Part shown: in pieces, positions 63,298 through 64,000 of the stretch
Layout of the letters: each line of letters opens with the position of its first letter
How positions within the stretch are numbered: the stretch's first letter is position 1
Source of the DNA: Bacteroidia bacterium
GTDB taxonomy: Bacteria; Bacteroidota; Bacteroidia; SpSt-205
DNA length: 64,000 nt
NCBI GenBank assembly: GCA_026003215.1
Contig: BPGV01000001.1
Coordinates: forward strand, 523,570 to 587,569
Direction: 5' to 3'
The notes under the pieces: model-generated
What the model was told of the DNA's origin: nothing
Databases searched by the model: none
The model's input: the letters and a program-made list of their open reading frames with translations, nothing else
Made by a program: the position numbers and the translations under genes

Positions 63298-63305
63298 TAT
63301 CTTTG
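63298..63305 (+). promoter_or_regulatory. Bacteroidota -7 element TAnnTTTG
   Basis: Exact TATCTTTG, 6 bases before ATG 63312 of the dihydrolipoyl dehydrogenase gene. Confidence 0.65.
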
Positions 63306-63311
63306 CTGGGC

Positions 63312-64000
63312 ATGGAAAAGCAAGTGATTGTAATCGGTGGCGGCCCGGGAGGGTATGTAGCCGCTATCCGCGCAGCCCAACTCGGCTTCTCTGTAACCTT
63401 GATTGAAAAAGAAAACTTAGGGGGTATCTGCCTCAACTGGGGCTGTATCCCTACCAAAGCCCTCCTCAAATCCGCCGAAGCCTTAGAATATCTCCTGCAT
63501 GCAGAAAGCTACGGCTTAAAAGCCGAAAATATTCAAGTTGATTTTCCTAAGGTTATCGCCCGCAGCCGCAGCGTGGCCGAAAAAATGAGCCGAGGCGTCG
63601 AGTTCCTCATGCGAAAAAATAAGATACAGGTAATCAAAGGCACCGCTCGGCTCCGCCCCGGCCCCACCGTAGAAGTCACCTCCCCCGAAGGCAAAATCCA
63701 CACCCTCAAGGCCCCCCATATCATTTTAGCTACGGGCGCCCGCGCCGCCAATCTCCCCCATATCCACATAGACGGCAAGACGGTGATTGGCTACCGCGAA
63801 GCGATGACCCTCCCCAAACAGCCTGAAAGCCTCTTGGTTATCGGTGCTGGGGCTATCGGCGTAGAGTTTAGCTACTTTTACCACACCCTCGGCACACGCG
63901 TCACCCTCGTAGAAGCCCTCCCCCACATCCTCCCCCGAGAAGATGAGGAAGTGGGCAAAGAACTGGAAAAAATCTTCCGTAAAAAAGGCCTCACCGTACT
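63312..64000 (+). CDS. lpdA: Dihydrolipoyl dehydrogenase (cut by window end)
   Basis: The first 229 codons are present. The FAD-binding GGGPGGYVAAIRAAQLG is at about 9-25, the redox-active disulfide in GGICLNWGCIPTKALL (Cys-x4-Cys) at about 37-52, ILATGARAANLP closes the FAD domain, and GAGAIGVEFSYFYHTLG begins the NAD domain. This is the E3 component of the pyruvate and 2-oxoglutarate dehydrogenase complexes and reoxidises lipoamide with NAD+. The Trp in the disulfide loop (LNWGC) is common in Bacteroidota E3 proteins. The C-terminal interface domain lies beyond the window. Confidence 0.93.
   Translation, partial: MEKQVIVIGGGPGGYVAAIRAAQLGFSVTLIEKENLGGICLNWGCIPTKALLKSAEALEYLLHAESYGLKAENIQVDFPKVIARSRSVAEKMSRGVEFLMRKNKIQVIKGTARLRPGPTVEVTSPEGKIHTLKAPHIILATGARAANLPHIHIDGKTVIGYREAMTLPKQPESLLVIGAGAIGVEFSYFYHTLGTRVTLVEALPHILPREDEEVGKELEKIFRKKGLTV

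Noticed and set aside
1-64000. Insertion sequence, prophage or integrated element
   Set aside because: No transposase, integrase or phage structural gene and no terminal inverted repeats were recognised; the gene content is chromosomal.

Overview
The window looks like a chromosomal segment of a member of the phylum Bacteroidota, probably a deep-branching or uncultured one. Evidence: many genes are preceded by the Bacteroidota -7 element TAnnTTTG rather than a sigma70 -10 box; several secreted proteins carry type IX secretion system (T9SS) C-terminal sorting domains of type A or type B; there are CarboxypepD_reg-type TonB receptors, a PorV/PorQ-family protein, HmuY-like proteins, DUF4476 repeats and a split transketolase. 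Gene packing is very tight: many ATGA or GTGA stop/start overlaps, intergenic gaps mostly below 100 bases, and no gap above 300 bases. I saw no insertion sequence, phage or CRISPR array.

Layout. 1-3128: end of cysS, a glutaminyl-cyclase-like lipoprotein, an M23/LysM endopeptidase, pth and an NlpC/P60 lipoprotein. 3031-9247 (mostly minus): Nudix, M1 aminopeptidase, a double-DUF4476 protein, an outer membrane barrel protein (plus) and ychF. 9274-14397: tRNA-Ser(CGA), a TPR/SpoIIE-type phosphatase and a TonB receptor interrupted by an in-frame TAG. 14482-26153 (plus): copper-type P-type ATPase, DUF1003 protein, a GH18/CUB T9SS protein, rhomboid, an endonuclease/exonuclease/phosphatase-fold protein, tRNA-Val(CAC), dxr, obg and a family 2 glycosyltransferase. 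26163-30427: an unknown secreted protein and polA. 30562-34943: a probable heme-uptake operon (HmuY-like, TonB receptor, HmuY-like lipoprotein). 34977-41322: tpx, three back-to-back perfect hairpins, a methyltransferase, ettA, split transketolase, folK and a TPR lipoprotein. 41363-49077 (minus): T9SS proteins including a glycine-rich, collagen-like pair. 49183-53561: cobalamin adenosyltransferase, a lipoprotein, an AAE17-like acyl-CoA synthetase and an HD phosphohydrolase. 53500-63228 (minus): one long operon of TonB receptor, large T9SS protein, PorV-like barrel, greA and HIT protein. 63312-end: dihydrolipoyl dehydrogenase, cut by the window edge.

Three observations stand out. First, in about 18 places an exact TAnnTTTG box ends only 3-8 bases before a start codon or a tRNA 5' end, which predicts widespread leaderless transcription and corrects several start codons. 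Second, three surface genes are broken in ways that leave the rest of the frame intact: a TAG in one TonB receptor, and single-base frameshifts in poly-G runs of 11 and 9 in two neighbouring genes of one operon. These may be phase-variable, decaying or sequencing errors; the sequence alone cannot decide. Third, the HmuY/TonB/HmuY locus and the TonB/T9SS/PorV operon are coherent surface systems whose detailed roles are not evident from known families. All functions are inferred by reading motifs, without database searches.
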